64,000 bases of DNA from Streptomyces sp. AC512_CC834 (GCF_019049325.1 NZ_JAGMUO010000052.1:34780-98779); one strand, 5' to 3'; positions 48,401 through 57,841 are shown, counted from the first letter of the stretch. Program-made: numbers and translations. Notes: a model not told the origin generated them from the letters alone.

Positions 48401-50878
48401 ATGCCTTTAAGAGGGTTGAGCGCGAGAAGAAGAGGCTGGGCGGCGTGCGCCACCGCCGCTTTCGTCGCCGCGGGACTGCTGGCTGGCCCGAGTGCCAGCG
48501 CGCGTCCGGCGCCGGATCCATCCCTGACAACGATGTCGATCAAGTCGCCACCGGGCGGCTCCAACGTACGTGTGCTGATCTTCTACGGTTCCGCCGCGGC
48601 CGGGGACGAGTCACCGGTGGTCAACGCCGGGATCGCGGCCATCGAGCGGATCGGTCTGTCCGGCCCGGCCAAGGAGCGCTTCAAGGTCCAGGCCACGGAC
48701 AACGCCGACGTCTTCACCAACGAGAAGAGGCTCGGCCGCTTCAACGCGATCGTGTTCCTCACCGGCGGCGGTGACGTCCTCGCCCCGGCCCAGGAGGCGG
48801 GTCTCGAGGCGTACATGGAGGCCGGCGGCGGGTTCGTCGGCGTCCACGACGCGGCCCGCGCGGAGCCGTACTCGGACTGGTTCACCGGTCTGGTCGGCGC
48901 CCGTCCCGCCGCCGACAGTCCGACCAAGGTCCAGCGGGCCACGGTCGAGGTGGGTGACCGGCGGCATCCGGCCACCAAGGACCTGCCGATGGAGTGGAAG
49001 CGGCCCGACGAGTGGCTGAACTGGCAGCAGAACCCGTCCGGTGACGTGCACACCGTGGCCCGGGTGCGCGAGTCGACGTACGACCCCGGCGCGAGCGCCA
49101 ACGGCTGGGACCACCCGGTGAGCTGGTGCCGGGACTACGACGGCGGCCGGTCCTTCTACACCGGCATGGGCGGCACGGTCTCGTCGTACGACGAGGCCGA
49201 CTTCCGCACCCATCTGCGCGGCGCCCTGCTGTGGACGACGCGGCTGTCGCAGGCCGACTGCAAGGCGACCATCACCGACAACTACAAGGCCGAGCGGCTC
49301 ACCGAGCCCAACCAGCCCGGCCAGAACGACCAGATCGGCGAACCGCACGGCCTGGTCGCCGCCCCCGACGGCCGCATCCTCTACATCGGTCGCGGCGGCG
49401 CGGACTCCTCCCAGCCCGTGGTGACCGACTGGGACGACCCGGACGTCGGCAAGGGCAAGGGCCAGATCCACGTCTGGGACCCGAAGACCGACAAGGTCAC
49501 CCTCGCCGGTGCGCTGACCGTCTTCGGCAACAAGGGCGGCGGCGACGAGCTGACCAAGGTCGAGGAGGGCCTGCTCGGCATCGAGCTGGACCCGGAGTTC
49601 GAGGAGAACGGGTGGGTGTATCTGCACTACACCCCGCACTCCGAGATCAACCGCGAGACCCACATGGCCGAGCGGCGCGTCTCCCGCTTCACCCTCGACC
49701 TGGCGACCAACAAGCTGGACCTCGGCAGCGAGAAGGTGCTACTGAAGTGGCCGGTGCAGATCCACAGTTGCTGCCACGCGGGCGGCGGGATGGCCTGGGA
49801 CTCCAAGGGGAACCTGTACATCGCCACCGGTGACAACAACTCCAGTGGATTCAGCGGCGGTTACTCGGGCAACAACCCGGAGCCCAACTTCAAGGGCGTG
49901 TCCTTCGCCGACGCGCGCCGCACCGCGGGCAACACCAACAACCTCAACGGCAAGATCCTGCGCATCCACCCGGAGCCGGACGGGACGTACACGCTCCCCG
50001 AGGGCAATCTCTTCACCGGCAAGGAGACCGCCGAGGGCGGTGGCAAGACGCGCGGCGAGATCTATGTGATGGGCGTCCGCAACCCGGCGCGCATCTCCGT
50101 CGACAAGAAGACCGACATCCTCTACGCGGGCTGGGTCGGCCCGGACGCCGGTGCTCCGTCGCCGACGTGGGGTCCGGCCAAGTACGACACGTTCGCCGCC
50201 ATCACCAAGGCGAGCAACCGGGGTTGGCCGTACTGCATGGGCAACAAGCAGCCGTACCGGGACCGGAACCTGCCGGACCCGTCGAAGCCGCTGGGCTGGT
50301 ACGACTGCGACCACCCGAAGAACGAGTCGCCGAACAACGACGGCCTGGTCAACCTGCCGCCGGTGACCGGCAACAACATCTGGTACTCGCCGCAGGGCGG
50401 CGGCCCCGACTACCCGCGCGACGAGAACGGCATCCCGTCGTACGAGGAGGACGAGGCCACCTACCGGCTGCCCTGGCTCAAGGGCGGCGGCCAGGCCGCG
50501 ATGAACGGCCCGGTCTACCGCTACGACGCCGACAGCACCAGCGATACCAAGTGGCCCGCGTACTGGGACGGCAAGTGGTTCGTCGGTGACTTCTACGACT
50601 CCGACCAGCCGCGCAACGCGGTGCTGATGGACCCGAAGACACTGGGTGACGGCGGTCTGCCGGTGCACTCGGAGTCGCTGAAGAAGATCGTGCCGGTCGG
50701 CAACGACGGCATCAAGAACCTGATGGGCTGGAAGTTCGGCCCGGACGGCGCGCTGTACGTCCTCGACTACGGCCGCGGCTTCTTCACCTCGGACTCCAAG
50801 TCGGCCCTGTGGCGTGTCACTTATGAGGGCGGTGGGCCGACGCCGGCCGCCGGACAGCTCGCGAGGGGGACCGAGTGA
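48401..50878 (+). CDS. Secreted ThuA plus glucose/sorbosone-dehydrogenase-like fusion, TTA-containing
   Basis: An 825-aa secreted protein. Signal peptide with AAFVAAGLLAGPSASA. Residues about 50-290 are a ThuA (class I glutamine-amidotransferase-like) domain: VRVLIFYGSAAAGDE, GGGFVGVHDAAR and the SWCRDYDGGRSFYTGMG segment. Residues about 310-815 are a glucose/sorbosone-dehydrogenase-like beta-propeller (GLVAAPDGRILYIGRGG, GIELDPEFEENGWVYLHY, GGGMAWDSKGNLYIATGDN). Codon 3 is TTA (48407-48409), a rare codon needing the bldA tRNA, so expression should depend on developmental bldA. GGAGGT precedes ATG. It is coupled to the cupredoxin-DUF1080 gene through a GTGA overlap and probably works with it on sugars outside the cell. 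Confidence 0.92.
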   Translation: MPLRGLSARRRGWAACATAAFVAAGLLAGPSASARPAPDPSLTTMSIKSPPGGSNVRVLIFYGSAAAGDESPVVNAGIAAIERIGLSGPAKERFKVQATDNADVFTNEKRLGRFNAIVFLTGGGDVLAPAQEAGLEAYMEAGGGFVGVHDAARAEPYSDWFTGLVGARPAADSPTKVQRATVEVGDRRHPATKDLPMEWKRPDEWLNWQQNPSGDVHTVARVRESTYDPGASANGWDHPVSWCRDYDGGRSFYTGMGGTVSSYDEADFRTHLRGALLWTTRLSQADCKATITDNYKAERLTEPNQPGQNDQIGEPHGLVAAPDGRILYIGRGGADSSQPVVTDWDDPDVGKGKGQIHVWDPKTDKVTLAGALTVFGNKGGGDELTKVEEGLLGIELDPEFEENGWVYLHYTPHSEINRETHMAERRVSRFTLDLATNKLDLGSEKVLLKWPVQIHSCCHAGGGMAWDSKGNLYIATGDNNSSGFSGGYSGNNPEPNFKGVSFADARRTAGNTNNLNGKILRIHPEPDGTYTLPEGNLFTGKETAEGGGKTRGEIYVMGVRNPARISVDKKTDILYAGWVGPDAGAPSPTWGPAKYDTFAAITKASNRGWPYCMGNKQPYRDRNLPDPSKPLGWYDCDHPKNESPNNDGLVNLPPVTGNNIWYSPQGGGPDYPRDENGIPSYEEDEATYRLPWLKGGGQAAMNGPVYRYDADSTSDTKWPAYWDGKWFVGDFYDSDQPRNAVLMDPKTLGDGGLPVHSESLKKIVPVGNDGIKNLMGWKFGPDGALYVLDYGRGFFTSDSKSALWRVTYEGGGPTPAAGQLARGTE

Positions 50879-53082
50879 TACGCCAACGAAGAATGTGGGC
50901 CGCGCTGCTGGCCGGCCTGCTGATGATGCTCGGTCTGCAGGCGACCTCCGCCTCCGGGCAGCCCGCCGCGGCACCCACCGCGGCGGCGGCCGACCAGGTC
51001 CTCACCTGGACCGCGGGCAACGACATCACCCACTACACGTCCGCGCCCGAGACGGCGGTGGCCGGTCCGGCCACGATCGTCTTCGAGAACAGTGAGGCCA
51101 CCGGCAACACCACCGGCATGCCGCACACGCTGACGTTCATGACCAGCGATCCCGAGTACAACCAGGACGTCCAGCTCAACATCCTGGCCAACCCGAACGA
51201 CGCCGAGGGCGGCAAGCACACGGCCGAGGTCACCCTCACCCCCGGCACGTACATGTACCACTGCACGATCCCGGGCCACGGCCAGATGACGGGCGTGCTC
51301 GTGGTGACCGAGGGCGGCGGTGGCGAGGACACCACCGCGCCCGCGACCTCGGCCGAGGTGGGCGGCACGCAGAACGCCGACGGCGCCTACGTCGGCAGCG
51401 CGACCGTGACGCTCGCCGCCACCGACGAGGGCGGTTCCGGCGTCGAGCGGATCGAGTACGCGCTCGGTGCCGACGGCGCCTGGCAGCCGTACACCACGCC
51501 GGTCGTCGTCGACCAGGTCGGCGAACACACGGTGCGCTACCGGGCGTTCGACAAGGCGGGCAACGCCGCCGAGGAGAAGAGCGTCGCGTTCGCCGTGGCC
51601 GCCCCGGACACCGACGACACGACGGCGCCGGAGACCTCGGCGACGGTCAGCGGCGAGAAGAACGCGGACGGCGCGTACATCGACATGGCGACGGTGACCG
51701 TCACCGCCTCCGACACCGGTTCCGGCGTCAACACCATCGAGTACGCGGTCGGCGACGGCGCCTGGACGGCGTACACGGCGCCGGTCATGGTGCACGAGGT
51801 CGGCGAGCACACCGTGCGCTACCGGGCCACCGACAAGGCGGGCAACGTCGCGGCGGAGAAGAGCGTCGACTTCACCGTGGCCGCCGCTCCCCCGCAGGAC
51901 ACCACCCCGCCGGTGACCGGCGCGACCGTGGACGGCACCAAGAACTCCGACGGCGCCTACGTCGGCAGTGCGAAGGTGACCGTGAACGCCACGGACGAGG
52001 GCGGTTCCGGCGTCGCCGGTACGGAGTACTCGCTGGACGCCGGGCCCTACCTGGCGTACACCGACCCGGTGGTCGTGGACCGCGTGGGCCGGCACACCGT
52101 GGCGTACCGGGCGAGCGACAAGGCGGGCAACACCTCCGAGTCGCTGACCGTGAGCTTCTCGGTGGTGGCCGGCGAGGTTCCCGCGCCGCCCTGCCCGGAG
52201 TACGACGAGCGCCTCACGGTGATCGTCGGCACGGTCGACTCGGGGGTGCCGAACCGGGTCACCAACAACCGGTGCCGGATCAACGAGATGATCGAGGACG
52301 AGAAGGAGTGGACGTCCCAGGCGCTCTTCCTCAAGCACGTCCGTGAGGTCGGGCAGGCGCTCCTGGACGAGGGGGTCATCGACCGGCGGGAGTACCGGGC
52401 GATCAACAAGGCCGCCCGTCAGTCGAAGATCGGCAAGCCCGGCCAGACCGAGGGCTACCGCACGATCCTCGACGGCAGCCAGGAGTCCTTCGCCAAGTGG
52501 GAGCAGGTGGGCGGCGGTTCGTTCGGGCTGAACCCGGACGGGTCGATCACGTCCAGCACCAGCACGCCCGGCATGGGCATGCTGTGGTTCCCCGAGCGCA
52601 AGTACGGCGACTTCTCGCTGAAGCTCCAGTGGCGGGACGACGCGGCGGGCACCGCGAACACCAACGGCGGCGTCTTCGTGCGCTTCCCGCAGGTGCACGA
52701 CCACCCGGAGGAGTCGCGTCCGGAGTGGGTCGCCATCAAGTACGGGCACGAGGTGCAGGTGCTCGACAGCCCGACCGGCGACATGTACAAGACGGGTTCC
52801 CTCTACGGCTTCGACCGGGTCGGCCTGGCCGGCGCGGGCGTGACGGAGAAGGGCACCTGGAACGACTACGAGATCCGCGTGGTGGACCAGCACTACTCGA
52901 TCTACCGCAACGGCGTGCTGATCAACGAGTTCGACAACTTCGGCGGCCAGACCTTCTACCCCGAGCGCTCGGACGACCCGGGCACCGACGGGCGGCGGTT
53001 CGCCTCCGGCTACATCGGACTCCAGGTGCACAGCACCTCGGACGTGGTCTCGTACCGCGACATCCGGATCAAGGACCTGTAG
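50875..53082 (+). CDS. Secreted cupredoxin - OmpL47-like repeats - DUF1080 (3-keto-glycoside hydrolase-like) fusion
   Basis: A 735-aa secreted modular protein. Signal peptide MIRQRRMWAALLAGLLMMLG. Residues 42-145: a type 1 copper domain with ligands in GMPHTLTF (His) and YMYHCTIPGHGQMTG (Cys, His, Met). Residues about 150-430: three OmpL47/Ig-like repeats beginning DTTAPATSAEV, DTTAPETSATV and DTTPPVTGATV. Residues about 540-735: DUF1080, the fold of 3-keto-disaccharide hydrolases, with WEQVGGGSFGLNPDG, NTNGGVFVRFP and YGHEVQVLDS. GTG start overlaps the dehydrogenase stop. An electron-carrying copper domain tied to a keto-sugar hydrolase fits a sugar-oxidation pathway; this combination is unusual in my knowledge. 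Confidence 0.9.
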   Translation: MIRQRRMWAALLAGLLMMLGLQATSASGQPAAAPTAAAADQVLTWTAGNDITHYTSAPETAVAGPATIVFENSEATGNTTGMPHTLTFMTSDPEYNQDVQLNILANPNDAEGGKHTAEVTLTPGTYMYHCTIPGHGQMTGVLVVTEGGGGEDTTAPATSAEVGGTQNADGAYVGSATVTLAATDEGGSGVERIEYALGADGAWQPYTTPVVVDQVGEHTVRYRAFDKAGNAAEEKSVAFAVAAPDTDDTTAPETSATVSGEKNADGAYIDMATVTVTASDTGSGVNTIEYAVGDGAWTAYTAPVMVHEVGEHTVRYRATDKAGNVAAEKSVDFTVAAAPPQDTTPPVTGATVDGTKNSDGAYVGSAKVTVNATDEGGSGVAGTEYSLDAGPYLAYTDPVVVDRVGRHTVAYRASDKAGNTSESLTVSFSVVAGEVPAPPCPEYDERLTVIVGTVDSGVPNRVTNNRCRINEMIEDEKEWTSQALFLKHVREVGQALLDEGVIDRREYRAINKAARQSKIGKPGQTEGYRTILDGSQESFAKWEQVGGGSFGLNPDGSITSSTSTPGMGMLWFPERKYGDFSLKLQWRDDAAGTANTNGGVFVRFPQVHDHPEESRPEWVAIKYGHEVQVLDSPTGDMYKTGSLYGFDRVGLAGAGVTEKGTWNDYEIRVVDQHYSIYRNGVLINEFDNFGGQTFYPERSDDPGTDGRRFASGYIGLQVHSTSDVVSYRDIRIKDL

Positions 53083-53100
53083 GGACAGGTCGGTGGTGGC

Positions 53101-54126
53101 TCAGTCCGGGTCGGGAGCCTTCTTCCTGGCCCGGCTGGGCTGTACCCGGCTCGGCTCGCCCGGCATCTTCGGATACTCGGGCGGGTACGGCAGATCACCG
53201 AGCCCGTGGTCGTGCTCGTCCTTCGTCGCCAGTTCGAGCAGGGCGTCGAGGGAGTAGGACCGTTCGTCCATGCCCGCGTGCAGGTCGCCGAGTTCGGCGA
53301 AGCGCGCGGGCATGGTCGTGATGTCGAAGTCCCGCGGGTGCGCGACCCCCACCTCGTCCCAGGTCAGTGGCGCGGAGACCGGGGCGTTCGGGCGGGGGCG
53401 CACGGAGTAGGCGGAGGCGATGGTGCGGTCGCGGGCGGTCTGGTTGTAGTCGATGAAGATGCGCTCGCCGCGCTCCTCCTTCCACCACTTGATGGTGACC
53501 CGCTCTGGCATCCGCCGTTCCATCTCCCGTCCCACGGCGATGGCGGCGCGCCGCACCTGGGTGAAGGTCCAGCGCGGTTCGATCGGCACGAAGACGTGGA
53601 TGCCGCGCCCGCCCGAGGTCTTGGGCCAGCCGCGCAGCCCGCCGAACTCCTCCAGCACCGCGCGCAGTTCGTGGGCGGCGCGGGCGGCGTCGTCGTAGTC
53701 GGTGCCGGGCTGCGGGTCGAGGTCGATGCGCAGTTCGTCGGGGTGGTCGACGTCGTCGCGGCGCACCGGCCAGGGGTGGAAGGTGAGGGTGCCGTACTGG
53801 GCGGCCCACAGGACGGCCGCCTCCTCGGTGGGGCACATCTCGTCGGCGCTGCGTCCGCTGGGGAAGGTGATGTGCGCGGTGGGGATCCAGTCGGGCATGC
53901 TCTTGGGCGCGCGCTTCTGGTAGAACCACTCGCCGGCGACGCCGTCCGGGTAGCGCTGGAGCGTGGTGGGCCGGTTGCGCAGGGCGCGCAGGATGCCGGG
54001 GGCGACGGCCTGGTAGTACCGGGCCACGTCGAGCTTGGTGTAGCCGCGCTCCGGGAAGAAGACCTTGCCCGGGCTGGACAGCCGCACGGTTCGGCCGCCC
54101 GCCTCCAGTTCCACCGCTTCCGCCAT
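53101..54126 (-). CDS. LigD-type primase-polymerase domain protein
   Basis: A 341-aa stand-alone LigD polymerase of the archaeo-eukaryotic primase fold, used in non-homologous end joining. Catalytic metal-binding Asp residues are in RIDLDPQPG near 137-141; SGGRGIHVFVPIEP near 180 supplies the His motif; RIFIDYNQTARDRTI near 235 the third. Tail SRARKKAPDPD is basic. ATG 54126 matches the family start. Divergent from an ATP-dependent ligase 75 bases away, so polymerase and ligase are separate rather than fused as in mycobacterial LigD. No Ku gene lies in the window. Confidence 0.93.
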   Translation of the reverse strand: MAEAVELEAGGRTVRLSSPGKVFFPERGYTKLDVARYYQAVAPGILRALRNRPTTLQRYPDGVAGEWFYQKRAPKSMPDWIPTAHITFPSGRSADEMCPTEEAAVLWAAQYGTLTFHPWPVRRDDVDHPDELRIDLDPQPGTDYDDAARAAHELRAVLEEFGGLRGWPKTSGGRGIHVFVPIEPRWTFTQVRRAAIAVGREMERRMPERVTIKWWKEERGERIFIDYNQTARDRTIASAYSVRPRPNAPVSAPLTWDEVGVAHPRDFDITTMPARFAELGDLHAGMDERSYSLDALLELATKDEHDHGLGDLPYPPEYPKMPGEPSRVQPSRARKKAPDPD

Positions 54127-54201
54127 GCGAGCCACGGTAGGCGCAGCGCCTTCGCCGCGCATATCAGGCAGGCGGAAGGGATGGCGCGCAGAATCGGACC
54201 C

Positions 54202-55269
54202 ATGGATCTGCCCGTGCTGCCGCCCGTGAAGCCGATGCTCGCCAAGTCCGTGGCGAAGATCCCGCCGGGCATGCACTACGAGGCGAAGTGGGACGGTTTC
54301 CGGGCGATCGTGTTCCGCGACGGCGCCGAGGTGGAGCTGGGCAGCCGCACGGGCAAGCCGCTGACCAGGTACTTCCCGGAGCTGGTGGCGGCGGTGCGGG
54401 AGCGGTTGCCGAAGCGGTGCGTGGTGGACGGGGAGATCGTGATCGCGCGGGAGGGGCATCTGGACTTCGACGCGCTCACCGAGCGGATCCATCCGGCGGA
54501 CTCCCGGGTGCGGACGCTGGCGGAGCGGACGCCGGCCTCGCTGGTGGCCTTCGACCTGCTGGCCCTGGACGACGCGTCCCTGCTCGACGTGGGGCTGGCC
54601 GACCGGCGGGCGCTGCTCGTGCGGGCGCTGGCCGGTCTCACGCCGCCGGTGCACGTGGCGCCGGCGACGGACGACATCGAGGTGGCCCGGCGGTGGTTCG
54701 AGCAGTACGAGGGAGCGGGGCTCGACGGCGTCGTGGCCAAGCCGCTCGACCTGCGCTACCGGCAGGACGAGCGGGCCATGTACAAGATCAAGCACGAGCG
54801 TACGGCGGACGTCGTCGTCGCCGGATACCGCCTCCACAAGAGCGGCCCCGTGGTCGGTTCGCTGCTGCTCGGTCTCTACGACGACCGGGGTGTCCTCCAG
54901 CACGTGGGGGTGAGTGCCGCCTTCACCATGAAGCGCCGGGCCGAGCTGGTGGAGGAGCTGGAGCCGCTGCGCATGGACGACGCCCGGGGTCATCCCTGGG
55001 CCGCGTGGGCCGAGGAGGCGGCGCACGAGTCGGCCCGGCTGCCGGGTGCTCCCAGCCGCTGGTCCGGCAAGAAGGACCTGTCCTGGGTGCCGCTGAGGCC
55101 GGATCGGGTCGTCGAGGTGGCGTACGACCACATGGAGAACGGCGCCCGGTTCCGGCACACGGCCCGCTTCCGCCGGTGGCGCCCGGACCGGACACCGGAG
55201 AGCTGTACGTACGCGCAGCTCGAGGAGCCGGTCCGCTACGACCTGGCGGAGATCCTCGGCGGGCCCTGA
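54202..55269 (+). CDS. ATP-dependent DNA ligase (LigC/LigD-ligase type)
   Basis: A 355-aa ligase. The adenylated Lys is in motif I, EAKWDGFRAIVF near residue 34. Motif III LVAFDLLALD, motif IV GAGLDGVVAKP and motif V MYKIKHERTADVVVAG are all intact, followed by the OB-fold C-terminus with WVPLRPDRVVEVAYDH (motif VI region). Start at ATG 54202 gives MDLPVLPPVKPMLA, usual for the family; ATG 54181 in frame has a GGCGGAAGGG site and is a real alternative. Probably acts in break repair with the divergent polymerase gene. Confidence 0.93.
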   Translation: MDLPVLPPVKPMLAKSVAKIPPGMHYEAKWDGFRAIVFRDGAEVELGSRTGKPLTRYFPELVAAVRERLPKRCVVDGEIVIAREGHLDFDALTERIHPADSRVRTLAERTPASLVAFDLLALDDASLLDVGLADRRALLVRALAGLTPPVHVAPATDDIEVARRWFEQYEGAGLDGVVAKPLDLRYRQDERAMYKIKHERTADVVVAGYRLHKSGPVVGSLLLGLYDDRGVLQHVGVSAAFTMKRRAELVEELEPLRMDDARGHPWAAWAEEAAHESARLPGAPSRWSGKKDLSWVPLRPDRVVEVAYDHMENGARFRHTARFRRWRPDRTPESCTYAQLEEPVRYDLAEILGGP

Positions 55270-55424
55270 CCCGAGGTCCCGTCGTCGGATCCGGCGATCG
55301 TTTCGGCCGAACAGCGGATTATCTGCCCCGTTCCGTGTGCCGTATCGGATTCAGTCAGGTATGGCACTAAATGTTCTAAGAAGCGCACAATGAACGACAC
55401 GGGATGGGCGGACGGATGGTCGGA

Positions 55425-56396
55425 ATGCGACAAGGGACGCGCAGAAGGCGGTGTGCCGCACTGCTGACCACGGCGGTGGCGGTCTCGCTGGCCGCGGCGG
55501 GCTGCACGGCGGGGCCCGGCACGAAGGACGACGGACGGGCGCCGAAACCGGAGCGGTCGCACAGCACGGCCGCCCCCGCCTCCGGACCGGTGCTCGCCGT
55601 GAAGGTGGACAACGTGCGTGCGGCCCGTCCGCAGACGGGTCTGGAGGCCGCGGACGTCGTCTACGCCGAACCGGTGGAGGCCGGGCTGAGCCGCCTGATG
55701 GCGATCTACGCGACCGAGCTGCCCGCATCGGTGGGGCCGGTGCGCAGCGCCCGCGAGTCCGACCTGGAGCTGCTCGGCCAGTTCGACCGGCCGATGCTGG
55801 CGTTCTCCGGCGCGCAGAGCAAGCTGCTGCCACTCATCGACAAGGCCCCGCTGCAGGCGGCACCCCCGGGCGAGGCGTCCGACGCCTACGTCCGCGACGC
55901 GGACCGGCAGGCCCCGCACAACCTCTACCTGCGGCCCGGCAAGCTGCTTCAGGAGCCCTCGGGGGCCGCGGCCCTCACCACCGGGTTCACCTACGGCGAG
56001 GCTCCCGCGGGCGGCCGGGCGGAGTCCTCGCGCACGGTGCGCTACCCCTCGGCCGGCTTCACGTTCACCTGGTCCGACAGCCGGGACCGGTGGCTCGTCT
56101 CCATGGACGGCTCCCCGGCCCGCACCGCGGACGGCGGGCGACTGGCCCCGGCCACGGTCGTCGTGCAGCACGTGAAGGTGCGCGAGTCCGACTTCCGCGA
56201 CTTCCGCGGCAGCAATTCGCCCTACGTCGAGTCGGTGGGCTCCGGGGAGGCGGAGGTGCTGCGCGACGGGCGCGCCTACGACGCGACCTGGAAGCGCGGG
56301 TCGGCCGCGGACGGCACGACCTTCACCACCGGGGACGGCGAGCCGCTGAACTTCGCCGAGGGCCAGGTGTGGGTGGTCTTCGCCGGGCGCTCCTGA
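55425..56396 (+). CDS. DUF3048 (YerB-like) lipoprotein
   Basis: A 323-aa lipoprotein. Signal: MRQGTRRRRC then AALLTTAVAVSLAAAGC, with a lipobox AAGC giving Cys at about residue 27. The DUF3048 body has LAVKVDNVRAARPQTGLEAADVVYAEPVEAG near 58-88 and RSARESDLELLGQFD, then RGSNSPYVESVG and GQVWVVFAG at the end. B. subtilis YerB is of this family; function is unknown. Three in-frame ATGs exist (55404, 55416, 55425); the last has GGACGG 9 bases ahead and a normal signal. Anchored outside the membrane. Confidence 0.88.
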   Translation: MRQGTRRRRCAALLTTAVAVSLAAAGCTAGPGTKDDGRAPKPERSHSTAAPASGPVLAVKVDNVRAARPQTGLEAADVVYAEPVEAGLSRLMAIYATELPASVGPVRSARESDLELLGQFDRPMLAFSGAQSKLLPLIDKAPLQAAPPGEASDAYVRDADRQAPHNLYLRPGKLLQEPSGAAALTTGFTYGEAPAGGRAESSRTVRYPSAGFTFTWSDSRDRWLVSMDGSPARTADGGRLAPATVVVQHVKVRESDFRDFRGSNSPYVESVGSGEAEVLRDGRAYDATWKRGSAADGTTFTTGDGEPLNFAEGQVWVVFAGRS

Positions 56397-56411
56397 TCCG
56401 GAAGTCCCCGG

Positions 56412-56876
56412 TCAGCCCGGTGCCGCCGTCGGCTCGGCCGGGTTGCGGAGCCCCTCCGCGGCGTCCGCGACCCGGCGGATGAGGTCGATGAACACCGCCT
56501 GCTCGTCGGCGGCGAGCGGGGCCAGGAACACCTGGTTCATACGGGCGATGCGCACGCCCAGCCTGCGGTGGACGCGCAGCCCCTCGTCGGTGAGCCGGAG
56601 CAGGGACCGGCGGCCGTCCTGCGGGTCACGGACCTTGTCGAGCAGCTCGCGGCGGCCGAGCCGGCTGACCACCTCCGCGATGGTGGACCGGTCCAGGCCC
56701 ACCCTCTCCCCCACGGTGCGCTGGTCCAGGCCGGGCTCGGCGACGAGGGCGTTGAGGACCGCGTACTGCGGCGAGGTGGTCTCCTCCGAGACCATCGTGT
56801 TCCACAGCAGGTAGTGCGCCTGCTGCAGCCTCCGGGCCAGGTGGCCGGGATGGGTGGCCAGATCGACCGCTGCCAT
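56412..56876 (-). CDS. pcaV: MarR family regulator PcaV
   Basis: A 154-aa winged-helix regulator that, by position and type, is PcaV, the protocatechuate-responsive repressor of the pca operon in S. coelicolor. HTH: LDQRTVGERVGLDRSTIAEVVSRL near residues 49-70; wing RDPQDGRRSLLRLTDEG, the MarR hallmark. ATG 56876 has GGGAG 7 bases upstream. It is divergent from pcaI, and the 210-base gap holds a candidate operator. Effector binding would release the operon when protocatechuate is present. Confidence 0.9.
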   Translation of the reverse strand: MAAVDLATHPGHLARRLQQAHYLLWNTMVSEETTSPQYAVLNALVAEPGLDQRTVGERVGLDRSTIAEVVSRLGRRELLDKVRDPQDGRRSLLRLTDEGLRVHRRLGVRIARMNQVFLAPLAADEQAVFIDLIRRVADAAEGLRNPAEPTAAPG

Positions 56877-57020
56877 GCGCACGCTCCCGTGGTCACTTTC
56901 ATCGGTGCACTGACGATACATGGCGCGAAGCGCGCACATCCGGGAACGCCGTACACGATCTACCTCGCATTTTGTGGGTCTTGACGCCTCGGCCGTCCGG
57001 TGGCAGCGTGTGGGAAACCT

Positions 57021-57037
57021 CGCTGAATTACTCAGTG
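57021..57037. promoter_or_regulatory. Candidate PcaV operator
   Basis: CGCTGA-ATTAC-TCAGTG is an imperfect inverted repeat (5 of 6 arms) about 50 bases upstream of pcaI and 145 bases from pcaV. MarR-type operators are short palindromes of this sort. TTATCT (57043-57048) could serve as part of a -10 for the pca operon. The match was judged by eye. Confidence 0.4.
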
Positions 57038-57086
57038 CCCTGATTATCTGTTGCCCGGGGCGCGCGGAAGAGATGGGGCTTCTCGG

Positions 57087-57841
57087 ATGGACAAGGTGGT
57101 GGCCACGGCCGGTGAGGCGGTGGCCGACGTGCCCGACGGCGCCTCGCTCGCGGTGGGCGGTTTCGGACTGAGCGGTGTGCCGAACGTGCTGATCCAGGCG
57201 CTGTACGAGCGCGGGACCGGCGGTCTTTCGGTGGTCTCCAACAACTGCGGGGCGATGGAGTCGGGTCTGGCCGTCCTGCTGGCCGCCGGCCGCATCGCCC
57301 GCGTGACCGGGTCCTACATCGGCGCCAACAAGGAGTTCGCCCGCCAGTACCTGGGCGGGGAGCTGGAGGTGGAGATGATCCCGCAGGGCACCCTGGCCGA
57401 GCGGCTGCGGGCCGGCGGCGCGGGCATCCCCGCCTTCTACACCCCGGCCGGGGTCGGCACCCAGGTCGCCGACGGCGGGCTGCCGTGGCGTTACGACGGC
57501 TCCGGCGGGGTCGCGCTGGCCTCGCCGCCCAAGGAGGTGCGCGAGTTCGACGGGACGGAGTACGTGCTGGAGCGCGGCATCCGTACGGACTTCGCGCTGG
57601 TCCGCGCGGCGCAGGGTGACCGGCACGGGAACCTGGTGTTCGCGAAGTCGACCCGGAACTTCAACCCGCTGGCGGCGATGGCCGGGCGGATCACGGTCGC
57701 CGAGGTGGAGGAGCTGGTGGAGCCCGGCGAGATCGACCCGGACGCGGTGCACCTGCCGGGGATCTTCGTCCAGCGGGTGGTGGCGCTCTCCCCGGAGCAG
57801 GCCGCCGACAAGAAGATCGAGCGGCGGACGGTGAGTTCCTG

